24,476 nucleotides of DNA from an uncultured Selenomonas sp. (GCA_947097535.1 CAMURM010000002.1:1-24476), one strand, 5' to 3'. Numbered from the stretch's first letter, positions 1-7,617 are shown. Numbers and translations are program-made. Notes: generated from the letters alone by a model not told the origin.

Positions 1-545
1 TGTACGCGGTCGCTGTAGAAAATCATCAGCGCCGAGATGCCCGCACCGAGGAACGCCGAGACGGCGACGCCCGCCAAAATGATGCGAATCGGCCGTATGC
101 CGTTCTTCCATGCGAGCAGGTAGATGGCGACGGCAGCCGCCATCGCGCCGACGAAGGCGGCGGGCGTCACAAGAGCCTCGTGTCCCGGGAAGACGAGCAG
201 GATGAAGATGCCCGCCAGCCCCGCGCCCGACGATATGCCGATGATGTGCGGGTCGGCGAGCGGGTTCTTCATGATCGCCTGCAGGATGGCTCCCGAGAGC
301 GAGAGGTGTATGCCGACGAGCGCCGCCACGATCGTGCGCGGCAGGCGGATGTTCATGAGGATCTGCGCGTGCACGCCCTCAGCGCCCTCTGTCAGCGTCT
401 GCCATATCTCAGAGGCGGGTATCTCGACCGAGCCTTTCATGATGCTCAGCAGGAAGCCGACGCACGCCAAAGCGGCGAATATCACCACGATGGATATTCG
501 CCGTTTGAAGGAAGCGAAATTTTTTCCCGCGGTTTCCATATTCAT
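1..545 (-). CDS. FecCD/BtuC-family ABC transporter permease (3' end outside window)
   Basis: Inner-membrane permease of a siderophore/heme/corrinoid-type ABC importer, partial: about 181 N-terminal codons are present and the gene runs off the left edge. The translation shows an N-terminal membrane helix after NFASFKRR, then the family's typical block RLPRTIVAALVG followed by GAILQAIMKNPLADPHIIG and SSGAGL, and further hydrophobic helices. The ATG at 545 overlaps the stop of the upstream binding-protein gene (ATGA), so translation is probably coupled; a second in-frame ATG lies two codons in. Co-transcription with cobI suggests a cobalamin, cobinamide or metal-chelate substrate, but FecCD permeases cannot be assigned a substrate from sequence alone. 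The family call is firm and the substrate is inference. Confidence 0.9.
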   Translation of the reverse strand, partial: MNMETAGKNFASFKRRISIVVIFAALACVGFLLSIMKGSVEIPASEIWQTLTEGAEGVHAQILMNIRLPRTIVAALVGIHLSLSGAILQAIMKNPLADPHIIGISSGAGLAGIFILLVFPGHEALVTPAAFVGAMAAAVAIYLLAWKNGIRPIRIILAGVAVSAFLGAGISALMIFYSDRV

Positions 546-1498
546 TGGAACACCTCGGGATAGATGAGCTTCGCCATCATCTCGAACGCTTCAGGATAAT
601 GTATCCCGGGGCTCAAGAGAAAGAGATCCTGCGGCAGGTAGTAGAGCTTCCCCTGCTTGATCGCCGGAATGCTCTGCCAGGCAGGGCTCTCGGCGATCGT
701 CTTTTCCATGTTCTTCTTGATCTCCTCCATCTTGCCCATGCTCGTGACGAAGATGATGTCGGGATTCTGCTCGACGAGCGTCTCCATGCTGTAGGGCGCC
801 GCATCGGGATTGTTCTCCAGCGGCGTCATGCCCGCTGCGACGTTCTCCCAGCCGAGCGTCTTGGCGATGGATCCCGCAATGCTGCCGTCGAGCTGTACGC
901 TGAGTCCCTGCGACGTGCTGTGCAGGATGGCGACGCGCTTCTTCTCCTTTGGCACGCGCGCAAGGACGCCCTGGATCTTCTCGTCCATGTCCTTGATGAG
1001 CGCCTCGCCCTTCTCCTTTTCCCCCGTGACCTGCGCGAAGATCCCGATCTCGCGCTTCACGTCCTCGTAGCTCCTCATATCGATAACGATGGCGGGAATC
1101 TTATTTTCCTCAAGCGTCGATACGAGCTTTTCATTCATGCCCTTGTTGATGATGACGAGGTCAGGCTGACAGGCAAGCACCTTTTCCACATCGATCTGAT
1201 AGACCTCGCCGACGCTCGCCTTGTCCTTCGCATAATCGGGCATCTTCGTCTTGGAGTCAGGGCGACCGACGACGTCCCCGCCCACGGCATGAAGCGGCTC
1301 AAGGAACGACGCCGAAAGCACGACGATGCGCTCGGGCTTCTTCGCGAGCGTCACCTCGCGCCCCATATCGTCCTTGATGACGGCAAAATTCGTGCCCTGC
1401 TCCGTCCCTGCCGCTTTCTCAGCACCGCAGCCGACGAAAAGTACGGCAGCTGCGAGCACGACCGAAAGAGCAAAGAGCCTGAAATAATTTCCACACAT
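542..1498 (-). CDS. ABC transporter substrate-binding lipoprotein (BtuF/FepB family)
   Basis: Periplasmic-face binding protein, 318 aa, that would deliver ligand to the FecCD permease encoded next to it. The N-terminus has a basic start, a hydrophobic stretch and a lipobox ending LFVGC (Cys24), so it is a lipoprotein. The mature part has the PF01497 pattern: DDMGREVTL, KPERIVVLS, then VEKVLACQPDLVI and a C-terminal lobe with QGKLYYLP. The ATG at 1498 follows GGGGGATTCAAGC, a good ribosome binding site, only 13 nt after cobI. The 3' end overlaps the permease start by four bases. Family is clear; the ligand (B12, cobinamide, heme or a metal chelate) is inferred from the cobI neighbour only. Confidence 0.9.
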   Translation of the reverse strand: MCGNYFRLFALSVVLAAAVLFVGCGAEKAAGTEQGTNFAVIKDDMGREVTLAKKPERIVVLSASFLEPLHAVGGDVVGRPDSKTKMPDYAKDKASVGEVYQIDVEKVLACQPDLVIINKGMNEKLVSTLEENKIPAIVIDMRSYEDVKREIGIFAQVTGEKEKGEALIKDMDEKIQGVLARVPKEKKRVAILHSTSQGLSVQLDGSIAGSIAKTLGWENVAAGMTPLENNPDAAPYSMETLVEQNPDIIFVTSMGKMEEIKKNMEKTIAESPAWQSIPAIKQGKLYYLPQDLFLLSPGIHYPEAFEMMAKLIYPEVFQ

Positions 1499-1511
1499 GC
1501 TTGAATCCCCC

Positions 1512-2213
1512 TTATGCGTTGTGGCGCGTCAATATCGTCGAAAGGTAATTGACCGGCTTATCCTTCTGCGCCTCGATGTCGTCGATGCGCTCCTCATCGG
1601 ACAGGCCGCAGCGGCTCACCATCACGGCGCCCTTCGCCAGACCGTTTTCGCTGAGCTGAGCGGCGATTTCGGGGAAGTTCTTATAGACCTTCATCAGGAC
1701 GGCATTGTCCGTCACGGGCAGGATCTTCGCAATTTTCTCGGGCGAAGCCGTCGCTGGGATAATCGACAGAATGTCATTGCCCTCGACGATCGGATAGCCG
1801 AGCTTGCTGCCGATGGCACAGAATGCCGGCACGCCGGGAATCGTCTCGATCGTCACGTCCTCATGCTCGAGCAGGCGGTAGACATAGATATAGGTGCTGT
1901 AAAACATCGGATCGCCCAGCGTCAGAAAAGCGACATTCTTCCCTGCCTCCAGGAGTGCGAGGATTTCCGCCTTGTTCGCCTCCCACGCCTCCGTGGAATC
2001 GGCAAAGTTCGCGACCATCGGGAAGACCTGATAGACGATTTCGATGTCCTTTTTCAAGTACGGCTGCGCGATGGACAAAGCGACGCTGCCCTCCTTCTTC
2101 TCCGTTTTGGGCGCGATGAGCACGTCCGCCTTCTCCATCGCCCGGATCGCCTTGACCGTCAAGAGCTCCGGATCGCCCGGCCCCACCCCGATGCCGAAAA
2201 ATGTTCCCTTCAT
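1512..2213 (-). CDS. cobI: Precorrin-2 / cobalt-factor-II C20-methyltransferase
   Basis: SAM-dependent methyltransferase of corrin-ring synthesis, adding the C20 methyl group; it would be called CbiL in the anaerobic, early-cobalt pathway, which the CbiK gene in this window suggests. The 233-aa protein has the tetrapyrrole-methylase signatures: GIGVGPGDPELLT at the N-terminus, FLTLGDPMFYSTY in the middle, then TIETIPGVPAF. The start is set at 2213, not at the further in-frame ATGs up to 2288, because AGGAGGT lies a few bases before it and the protein aligns with the family from MKGTFFGIG. It leads an operon with a binding lipoprotein and a permease, which is unusual company for a lone cob gene. 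The 5' leader carries a terminator hairpin and two promoters. Confidence 0.93.
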   Translation of the reverse strand: MKGTFFGIGVGPGDPELLTVKAIRAMEKADVLIAPKTEKKEGSVALSIAQPYLKKDIEIVYQVFPMVANFADSTEAWEANKAEILALLEAGKNVAFLTLGDPMFYSTYIYVYRLLEHEDVTIETIPGVPAFCAIGSKLGYPIVEGNDILSIIPATASPEKIAKILPVTDNAVLMKVYKNFPEIAAQLSENGLAKGAVMVSRCGLSDEERIDDIEAQKDKPVNYLSTILTRHNA

Positions 2214-2236
2214 ATCGTACCTCCTATTGCTCTCAC

Positions 2237-2282
2237 AAAAAGCCGCCCACACGGGCACGAATGTACCCGCTGCGAGCGGCTT
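2237..2282 (-). terminator. Leader terminator/attenuator upstream of cobI
   Basis: On minus, a long hairpin (outer arms AAGCCGCTC and GGGCGGCTT, inner arms CGGGTAC and GTGCCCG, loop ATTC) is followed directly by TTTTT. It ends only about 24 nt before the cobI start and lies downstream of the mapped promoter at 2319-2347. Transcripts must therefore pass it to reach cobI, which is the geometry of an attenuator. No known riboswitch aptamer was recognised between promoter and hairpin. Confidence 0.75.
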
Positions 2283-2318
2283 CATCATCAGCCTACAAGG
2301 GCATTTCTCCCTCTAGCC

Positions 2319-2347
2319 ATTATATACATTCCTTTAGGGAATGTAAA
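2319..2347 (-). promoter_or_regulatory. Proximal cobI promoter with embedded palindromic operator candidate
   Basis: On minus: TTTACA, 17-nt spacer, TATAAT. The spacer contains most of an inverted repeat at 2326-2344, ACATTCC-N5-GGAATGT, placed where a bound dimer would block RNA polymerase. The promoter is a near-consensus sigma70 type. The operator role is inference and the regulator is not identified. Confidence 0.75.
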
Positions 2348-2447
2348 GGAACCCCCTGATAAATTCAGCCACCCATCTTCGCACATCCGGGCGACTTCAT
2401 CTCATCAGCGCTTCCCATGACAACGATCGAACACTATCTTTTGCTAT

Positions 2448-2476
2448 ATTCTAATGCGTCATTGCATGACAATCAA
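2448..2476 (-). promoter_or_regulatory. Distal cobI promoter
   Basis: On minus: TTGATT, 17-nt spacer, TAGAAT, about 235 nt upstream of the cobI start. The spacer holds a small palindrome, GTCAT-GCA-ATGAC. The -10 region and the spacer bases before it (ACGCATTAGAATAT) are identical to those of the murI promoter at 4840-4868. Confidence 0.6.
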
Positions 2477-2526
2477 GAGATTTGCAGAAAGTGACCGATA
2501 CTTCAGTCTGCACGCGAGGGCGCTTT

Positions 2527-2835
2527 TCATAAGAGGACAAATTCCACGAGGAATACGACGATGCAGCATGCCGCAGAAACCCGAAAGAGACTCGCCCCAT
2601 ACCAGGCGAGGGCGATGCCCGCGAGAAGGGCCGCTGCGCCTGCCGCCGGTACCTGCGTCGCCTCGACGATGGCGGGAAAGGTCATGACCGCCAGAGTCAC
2701 ATACGGCACATAGTAGAGGAAGGAGCGCAGGAAGCTGTTGCGGATCGGGCGGCGCAGGAGAGTCAGCGGCAGGAGACGGATGGCGAATGTCACAGCCGTC
2801 ATGACGAGGATATAGAGGAACATCTCGTGCTTCAT
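2527..2835 (-). CDS. azlD: AzlD-family branched-chain amino acid export subunit
   Basis: Small membrane protein of 102 aa, the partner of AzlC in a two-component exporter for branched-chain amino acids and analogues. Three to four hydrophobic segments are visible, with the family's basic motif RLLPLTLLRRP after the first helix and FLRSFLYYVPYVTLAVMTFPAI in the middle. The ATG at 2835 overlaps the azlC stop (ATGA), so this start is preferred over the long upstream extension of the same frame, which would only read through azlC in another frame. It is the last gene of the murI-thioesterase-azlC-azlD series. No clear terminator was seen after it. Confidence 0.9.
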   Translation of the reverse strand: MKHEMFLYILVMTAVTFAIRLLPLTLLRRPIRNSFLRSFLYYVPYVTLAVMTFPAIVEATQVPAAGAAALLAGIALAWYGASLFRVSAACCIVVFLVEFVLL

Positions 2836-3581
2836 GCGCCTCCTCCCTCCTCCTCTTGCCCCTCCTGCAGCGGAAAGAGCCATGCCGCCGCGCCCGCTAT
2901 GAGCACGGTCAGCACGATGGTCCGCGAGGAAGCCGACAGCTCTGAGACGAGCGGCAGACTCGCCGCCAGAAGACTCAGAGCGAAGCTCAGAAAGACAAGG
3001 CCGAGGACGACTTTGTTCTCCTTCCCCGGCGGAATGATGATGGCGATGAACATGCCGTAGAGCGCCACGCTCAAGGCGCTCAGAAACGACGGCGGCAGGA
3101 TGTCGCCCGCCACAATGCCGAGCGATGTCCCCAAAGCCCAGACGGGCACGGCGAGCGCCATGGCGCCGTAGTTGTAAGCCGGCTGCAGGAAGCCGCGGCG
3201 AGAAATCGAGATGCCGAAGATCTCGTCCGTAACGCCGAAGCCCACGCCGAGGCGATGGTAGAACGGCGTCTTTGGAGAGAACTTCTGACTGAGCACGCAG
3301 CTCATGAGCATGTAGCGCGCATTCGCCACGAGCGTGATCGCCGCCATCTCCCAATACGGCGCGTCCGCCGCGATGACGGTGAACGCCGCGTACTCACCGG
3401 CGGAAGCGAGGTTGAAAAAGCTCACGACGAAGCCTTCCAGAGCGTCGAGTCCCGCATTGTGCGCCGTTATACCGAGTGTGAAGCTCACGACGAGGTAGCC
3501 GAGCGCGATCGGCGTGCCGTCGCGCATACCTTCACGGAAAAGCTGCTGCTTCGTCTTCTCGCCCGATGGCGTTTGCGTCAT
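2832..3581 (-). CDS. azlC: AzlC-family branched-chain amino acid permease
   Basis: Inner-membrane transporter of 249 aa, the large subunit of the AzlCD exporter. Family features include the start FREGMRDGTPIALGYLVVSFTLG, then SAGEYAAF and a central NARYMLMSCVLSQKF followed by FGVTDE, and several hydrophobic helices to the end. The C-terminal tail is acidic (EGQEEEGGGA). Both ends overlap neighbours by four bases: the thioesterase stop with its ATG, and its own stop with the azlD ATG. The family role is known for AzlCD; which amino acid is exported here is not visible in the sequence. Confidence 0.93.
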   Translation of the reverse strand: MTQTPSGEKTKQQLFREGMRDGTPIALGYLVVSFTLGITAHNAGLDALEGFVVSFFNLASAGEYAAFTVIAADAPYWEMAAITLVANARYMLMSCVLSQKFSPKTPFYHRLGVGFGVTDEIFGISISRRGFLQPAYNYGAMALAVPVWALGTSLGIVAGDILPPSFLSALSVALYGMFIAIIIPPGKENKVVLGLVFLSFALSLLAASLPLVSELSASSRTIVLTVLIAGAAAWLFPLQEGQEEEGGGA

Positions 3582-3973
3582 TTCGCCGCCACTTTGCTCA
3601 TGAACTTCTCGCGGTTCACGAGCACGCGCTCGTGCAGTCCCTCGCCAATCTCGCCTGCGTCGTCAAACGCCTTGACAGCGAAGGTGATCTGGCGACCGTC
3701 GAAGCTCTTGACCTCCGCCTCGGCGCGCACGCCGCGTCCCAAAGCCGTCGCCGCCTTGTGGCGGATGTTGAGCGAAATGCCCACTGAAGTCCAGTCGGAC
3801 GGCACGAGCTCGTCAACGAGTTCTGCAGCCGCCTGCTCCATCAGAGCCGTCATCGCGGGCGTGGCAAAGACGGGCAAAGAGCCGCTCTTCATCGCTATGG
3901 CAGTATTCGCCTCCATGACCGTCACGGTCGCTTCACGCTTCATGCCCACTTCAATCTTCGTTTCCACCATCAT
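3578..3973 (-). CDS. Hot-dog-fold thioesterase, FlK-like
   Basis: Small hot-dog protein of 131 aa resembling the FlK/fluoroacetyl-CoA-thioesterase-like family common in Firmicutes. The diagnostic stretch is GSLPVFATPAMTALME (about residues 31-46), followed by SVGISLNIRHKAAT and a C-terminal GEGLHERVLVNREKF. Two adjacent ATGs exist at 3973 and 3970; the ribosome binding site GGGGGAG sits 3 nt before the first and 6 nt before the second, so the second may be the true start. Its stop overlaps the azlC ATG, implying coupled expression with the exporter. The natural substrate is unknown; an acyl-CoA derived from branched-chain amino acid metabolism would fit the context but is inference. Confidence 0.82.
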   Translation of the reverse strand: MMVETKIEVGMKREATVTVMEANTAIAMKSGSLPVFATPAMTALMEQAAAELVDELVPSDWTSVGISLNIRHKAATALGRGVRAEAEVKSFDGRQITFAVKAFDDAGEIGEGLHERVLVNREKFMSKVAAK

Positions 3974-4027
3974 GAACTCCCCCTGTAAAGTCTTCCCAAA
4001 ACATCACATCATGCGAAGCCGCTTTCC

Positions 4028-4798
4028 TCACAAGGCAAAAAGCATCTTCGCGCGTTCGATACAGCGCGGATCGCGGCTGCTGCTGAGCCACTCGATCGCG
4101 CCCTTTCGCGCACCCCCGCGCAGAGCGTCGATTGCTTCTAAGCGGCGCTTGAGCTCGCGCGCCGTCCCCGCCGCCCCGTCGAAGATCTGCACCGCCTGCC
4201 CGACCGTCTGCTGAATCGTTTCCCGCACAAAGGGAAAGTGCGTGCAGCCGAGTACGACGCAGTCCACAGGCGTTTGCAGTACAATCGAAAAGCGCTCCTT
4301 CAGATACCTCGACAGCGCTTCCGAATGAATCTCACCGCGCTCGACAAATTCGACGATCTCGGGGCACGGCAATTTGACAATCTCACCCGCATCCTTGAAG
4401 CGCGCCATGAGGCGCTCGAACTTCTTCTGGCGCAGCGTCGCATGCGTCGCCATGACGACGACGCGCGGCTTCTCGCGGCTCAAGATTGCGGGCTTCAGCG
4501 CCGGCTCCATGCCGATGATCGGCAGTTGTCTGTAGCGGCGGCGCAGCGGTGCACAGGCGGCGCTCGTCGCCGTATTGCAGGCAAGGACGACCGCCTTGAC
4601 TCCCGCCGCCGCCAGTCGGTCGACCTGCGCCGTGGTCAAGGCGCGGATCTCACGCTCCGTGCGCTCACCGTAAGGCGCGTTGGCGGAATCACCAAAATAA
4701 ATGAAATCCTCTGCGGGCAAGAGGGAAACGAGCTCTCGCAGCACGCTTATGCCGCCGAGCCCCGAATCAAAAACGCCGATGGGCTGCTCCTTTTTCAC
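4028..4798 (-). CDS. murI: Glutamate racemase
   Basis: Cytoplasmic cofactor-independent racemase making D-glutamate for peptidoglycan, 256 aa, a normal length. All hallmark motifs are present: FDSGLGG with catalytic-site Asp11, YFGDSANAPYG, the first catalytic Cys in ACNTATS (Cys74) and the second in GCTHFPF (Cys185). The start codon is GTG at 4798; purine-rich sequence precedes it but spacing is not ideal. A good promoter lies at 4840-4868. The thioesterase gene follows after 54 nt on the same strand, so murI may head a transcript including azlCD. Confidence 0.96.
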   Translation of the reverse strand: MKKEQPIGVFDSGLGGISVLRELVSLLPAEDFIYFGDSANAPYGERTEREIRALTTAQVDRLAAAGVKAVVLACNTATSAACAPLRRRYRQLPIIGMEPALKPAILSREKPRVVVMATHATLRQKKFERLMARFKDAGEIVKLPCPEIVEFVERGEIHSEALSRYLKERFSIVLQTPVDCVVLGCTHFPFVRETIQQTVGQAVQIFDGAAGTARELKRRLEAIDALRGGARKGAIEWLSSSRDPRCIERAKMLFAL

Positions 4799-4839
4799 GC
4801 CTTCGATACGCCCCTTCCTTTAAGAAATCATCCTTACAT

Positions 4840-4868
4840 ATTCTAATGCGTTTGCCGCGAGAAATCAA
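4840..4868 (-). promoter_or_regulatory. murI promoter
   Basis: On minus: TTGATT, 17-nt spacer, TAGAAT, about 40 nt before the murI start. It shares a 14-nt block around the -10 (ACGCATTAGAATAT) and the same -35 with the distal cobI promoter. Confidence 0.7.
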
Positions 4869-4893
4869 CCGCCGGACACATTCCCGCCCTGGC

Positions 4894-4922
4894 TTTACAA
4901 TCCGCGGGAAAAAATATATAGT
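4894..4922 (+). promoter_or_regulatory. Acyltransferase promoter
   Basis: TTTACA, 17-nt spacer, TATAGT, followed about 20 nt later by AGGAGG and the ATG at 4954. It is back to back with the murI promoter. Confidence 0.7.
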
Positions 4923-4953
4923 AGATTCATCAAAAAATGTAGGAGGCTTCCCC

Positions 4954-6084
4954 ATGGCAAAGCAACACCTCGCCGCCATCGAATATATCCGCGGCATCTC
5001 CATGCTCGGCGTCATCGGCATCCACGTCGGCTCGCAATATCTGATGAATCCCGCCTCGAACGCCAACCTCACGGCACTTTTCGAGATCGCCACGCGCTTC
5101 AGCGTGCCCATCTTCTTCTTCATATCCGCCTTCGGGATCTTCTACAATATGGATCTTGAAAAGCCTTTCAGCTACCGCCAGTTTCTCAAGAAGCGCTCGC
5201 GCGCCGTCGTCGTTCCCTACCTCGTATGGTCGCTCTTCTATCTTCTGCACGACGGCTGGCTCTACCACGTCGGCTTCCCCGCGCCGCTCTCCCTCGCTTC
5301 CCTGCTCTTCTTCGGCAATGCCAAGTACCAGCTTTACTTCCTCGTACTCCTCATCTGGTTCTACCTTCTCATGCCGCTCTGGATGACGATCGTAAAGCGC
5401 ATCGGCGCCAAGGGGCTTCTGCTCCTCTTCCTCCTGCAGGTCGCTTTCGACTACTTCTCAAGCTTCAATGTCACGTTCAACACGATGGTCTACGGCATGG
5501 AAAATCCCGTGCTCAAGAGCTTCCTGCTCTACCGTCTCAATTACTGGGTGATTCACTACGTCTTCATCTTCATCATCGGCGGCTATCTCGCCGTCCACTT
5601 CGATGCTTTCAAAGCGTTCATGCGCGACCGGCAAAAGAGCATCTGCCTCTTCTTCGCCGCTTCCCTCGCCGGGCTTCTCGGCTACTATTACTACCTGCTC
5701 GCCTTTCGCGGCTACACGCAGATGGAGGCGATCAACACGGCGCACCAGCTGTGCCCGCTCGGCATCATCTACACGCTCGCCGCTTCCATCTTCTTTTTCA
5801 CCGTATTCACCGATCAAAGATACCCGCAGGCGCTCAATCGCCTGTTTTCACTTCTCGGCAGGCACTCCTACTTCGCCTACCTCGTCCACCCGTTCTTCAT
5901 CGGCTACATGATGCTCGCGCTCGAAAGCCGCGGCGTCATCATGACAGCGCCCAAGGCGATCGCCTTCTATCTCGCGACCGTCGCCCTCTCCCTCGCCGCA
6001 GCCGCCGTCGTCCGCGCCCTCGGCGAGAGGCTGCCGCTGCTCAACATGCTGACGATCGGCATCGGCGCACAAAAGAAAAAATAA
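4954..6084 (+). CDS. Acyltransferase-3 family membrane protein
   Basis: Integral membrane O-acyltransferase of 376 aa with about ten hydrophobic helices, of the family that acetylates or succinylates surface polysaccharides and other envelope molecules. Family features are the N-terminal YIRGISMLGVIGIHVGS with the catalytic-type His, then FSVPIFFFISAFGIFY, RSRAVVVPYLVWSL and a late LGRHSYFAYLVHPFF. The ATG at 4954 is chosen because AGGAGG lies 7-8 nt upstream and the frame's earlier ATG (4846) lies upstream of the promoter. It is a single-gene unit: own promoter, own strong terminator, on the strand opposite its neighbours. The acceptor molecule is unknown. Confidence 0.9.
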   Translation: MAKQHLAAIEYIRGISMLGVIGIHVGSQYLMNPASNANLTALFEIATRFSVPIFFFISAFGIFYNMDLEKPFSYRQFLKKRSRAVVVPYLVWSLFYLLHDGWLYHVGFPAPLSLASLLFFGNAKYQLYFLVLLIWFYLLMPLWMTIVKRIGAKGLLLLFLLQVAFDYFSSFNVTFNTMVYGMENPVLKSFLLYRLNYWVIHYVFIFIIGGYLAVHFDAFKAFMRDRQKSICLFFAASLAGLLGYYYYLLAFRGYTQMEAINTAHQLCPLGIIYTLAASIFFFTVFTDQRYPQALNRLFSLLGRHSYFAYLVHPFFIGYMMLALESRGVIMTAPKAIAFYLATVALSLAAAAVVRALGERLPLLNMLTIGIGAQKKK

Positions 6085-6098
6085 CCTCTGACTTCCAG

Positions 6099-6130
6099 CT
6101 CGCCGAGCCTCATTGCTCGGCGAGTTTTTT
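6099..6130 (+). terminator. Intrinsic terminator of the acyltransferase gene
   Basis: Perfect 10-bp stem CTCGCCGAGC / GCTCGGCGAG with loop CTCATT, followed by TTTTTT. Its right half lies inside the last codons of the convergent pepD gene. Confidence 0.93.
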
Positions 6131-7558
6131 CAAGGTGTCGGAAAGAATCTCCACGAGGGGCGCTACGGTAGGCAGTTCGAGGCTTTCCTTGGGGCTGTGG
6201 ATATCGTGCGTCGTCACGCCGACGGAAACAAATTTCATCTGCGGATTCTTGCGATAGAACCAGCCGCATTCAAGCCCCGCGTGAATCGTCTCCACCTTCA
6301 TCGGCTTTTTCATGTGCTGCTCGAAAACTGCCGCGATGATCTTCGCGAGGGGGTTGTCCTTGTCCTCGTCCCAACTCGGTGCGATCGTGCCGATATGAAG
6401 CGCGAATCCCGTGAGCTCCGCCAAATCCTTCGCCATGCGGCAGAACTCGAAGAGCTTACCCTCGACGCTTGAGCGCGGATAGATCTCGATCTCGATATCA
6501 GCGCCTTCCATGCGCACGACGCCGAGATTCGCGGATGTCTCCACCATGCCCGGCGTGACGGCAGACATCTGGTAGATGCCGCTGTGGAAAAGGCGCAGGA
6601 GGCGCAAGAGATTCTCTGCCTCGTCTGCTGCAAAAACCTTTTCCACCTGCGGCGCTTCAGCGAGCGAAAGCGCCAGCATCGGCTCCGTCGCGCTGTACGT
6701 GCGGCGGAACTGCGCTTCTTCCTTCTGCAGCACCTCACGCAGCTTTTCTTCCGCAACATCCGTCACGACGACGGCGACGGCGTCGGAGGCGATCGCATTC
6801 TTCGCCTTGCCGCCTGCAAGCGAAGCGAGTGCGAAGTCCACGCCCGCCTCCTGCAGACCAGCGAGCGTCAGCGACAAAAGGCGCAAAGCGTTGGCACGCC
6901 CCTCGCCGATCGACTCGCCCGAATGACCGCCCTTCAGACCGCCGACGCTGATCTGCCAGGCTTTCTTTCCCGCAGCGCCCGTGAACTTCATCGTGCGAGA
7001 GAATGTCAGGTCGACGCCGCCCGCACTGCCGACGCAAAGCTCCTCGAGATTCTCCGAGTCGCAGTTGATCAGGTACCGGGCGTCCTTCAAATACTTCTCG
7101 TCCAGATGGATCGCGCCCGTCATGCCGCGCTCCTCATCGACGGTGAAGATCGCGCGCACGGGACCGTGCTCCTTCGCATGGCGCAGGATGTGGAGGATGA
7201 TGGCGATGCCGATGCCGTCGTCCGCCCCGAGGCTCGTCCCCTGTGCGCGCAGGATATCGCCGTCTTCTACAATCTTGATGGCATCCTGCAGCGGCTCGTA
7301 GCTGACGCCCGGCGCGGCGACGCATACCATGTCCATGTGTCCCTGCAATATGACACGCGGGGCGTTTTCCCTGCCGGGTGAGGCGGCGAGGTCGGCGATG
7401 ATGTTGTTCCTCTCATCCTGCACGACGGCAAGCCCCATCTCCTCTAAATGCGCCAGCAGATAGTCACTGACCGCCTTCTCGTGACCCGAGGGGCGCGGAA
7501 TCGCCGCCAACGCCCGAAATTCCTGCATAACGCTCTGTAAAATATCGCTCTTTGTCAT
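6110..7558 (-). CDS. pepD: Aminoacyl-histidine dipeptidase (Xaa-His dipeptidase)
   Basis: Cytosolic di-zinc M20-family peptidase of 482 aa that cleaves dipeptides such as carnosine and other Xaa-His peptides. Visible metal/catalytic motifs: QGHMDMV (His74, Asp76), TSLGADDGIG (Asp113), TVDEERGMTGA (Glu142/Glu143), NCDSEN (Asp167) and near the end THDIHSPKE (His454). The start is placed at 7558 since GGGAGGAAGAT directly precedes it; an upstream in-frame start at 7594 would lie in the preceding terminator region. The C-terminal codons LAEQ fall within the terminator of the convergent acyltransferase gene. It lies 112 nt downstream of sepF, with a terminator hairpin between them. Confidence 0.95.
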   Translation of the reverse strand: MTKSDILQSVMQEFRALAAIPRPSGHEKAVSDYLLAHLEEMGLAVVQDERNNIIADLAASPGRENAPRVILQGHMDMVCVAAPGVSYEPLQDAIKIVEDGDILRAQGTSLGADDGIGIAIILHILRHAKEHGPVRAIFTVDEERGMTGAIHLDEKYLKDARYLINCDSENLEELCVGSAGGVDLTFSRTMKFTGAAGKKAWQISVGGLKGGHSGESIGEGRANALRLLSLTLAGLQEAGVDFALASLAGGKAKNAIASDAVAVVVTDVAEEKLREVLQKEEAQFRRTYSATEPMLALSLAEAPQVEKVFAADEAENLLRLLRLFHSGIYQMSAVTPGMVETSANLGVVRMEGADIEIEIYPRSSVEGKLFEFCRMAKDLAELTGFALHIGTIAPSWDEDKDNPLAKIIAAVFEQHMKKPMKVETIHAGLECGWFYRKNPQMKFVSVGVTTHDIHSPKESLELPTVAPLVEILSDTLKKLAEQ

Positions 7559-7580
7559 ATCTTCCTCCCGCTTTCCATAG

Positions 7581-7614
7581 AAAAGGCAGGGCAATCAAGC
7601 CTGACTGCCCTGCC
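7581..7614 (-). terminator. Intrinsic terminator between sepF and pepD
   Basis: On minus: GGCAGGGCA, 12-nt loop, TGCCCTGCC, then TTTTC. It ends sepF transcripts, or acts as an attenuator in the pepD leader, since it lies only 23 nt before the pepD start and no separate pepD promoter was found between it and the gene. Confidence 0.8.
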
Positions 7615-7617
7615 ACA

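Noticed and set aside
2214..2288. N-terminal extension of cobI from upstream in-frame ATGs
   Set aside because: It would translate the leader terminator hairpin; the ATG at 2213 has the AGGAGGT site and the family's normal start.
2214..2312. Fluoride or other known riboswitch in the cobI leader, because CTGATGA occurs
   Set aside because: The conserved stems and the rest of the consensus are missing.
2347..2418. Short minus-strand ORF of 17 codons (MGSADEMKSPG...) between the two cobI promoters
   Set aside because: No ribosome binding site and no sign of a leader-peptide function; probably chance.
3999..4032. Possible terminator between murI and the thioesterase gene
   Set aside because: No stable stem with a T-tract was found in the 54-nt gap; read-through is likely.
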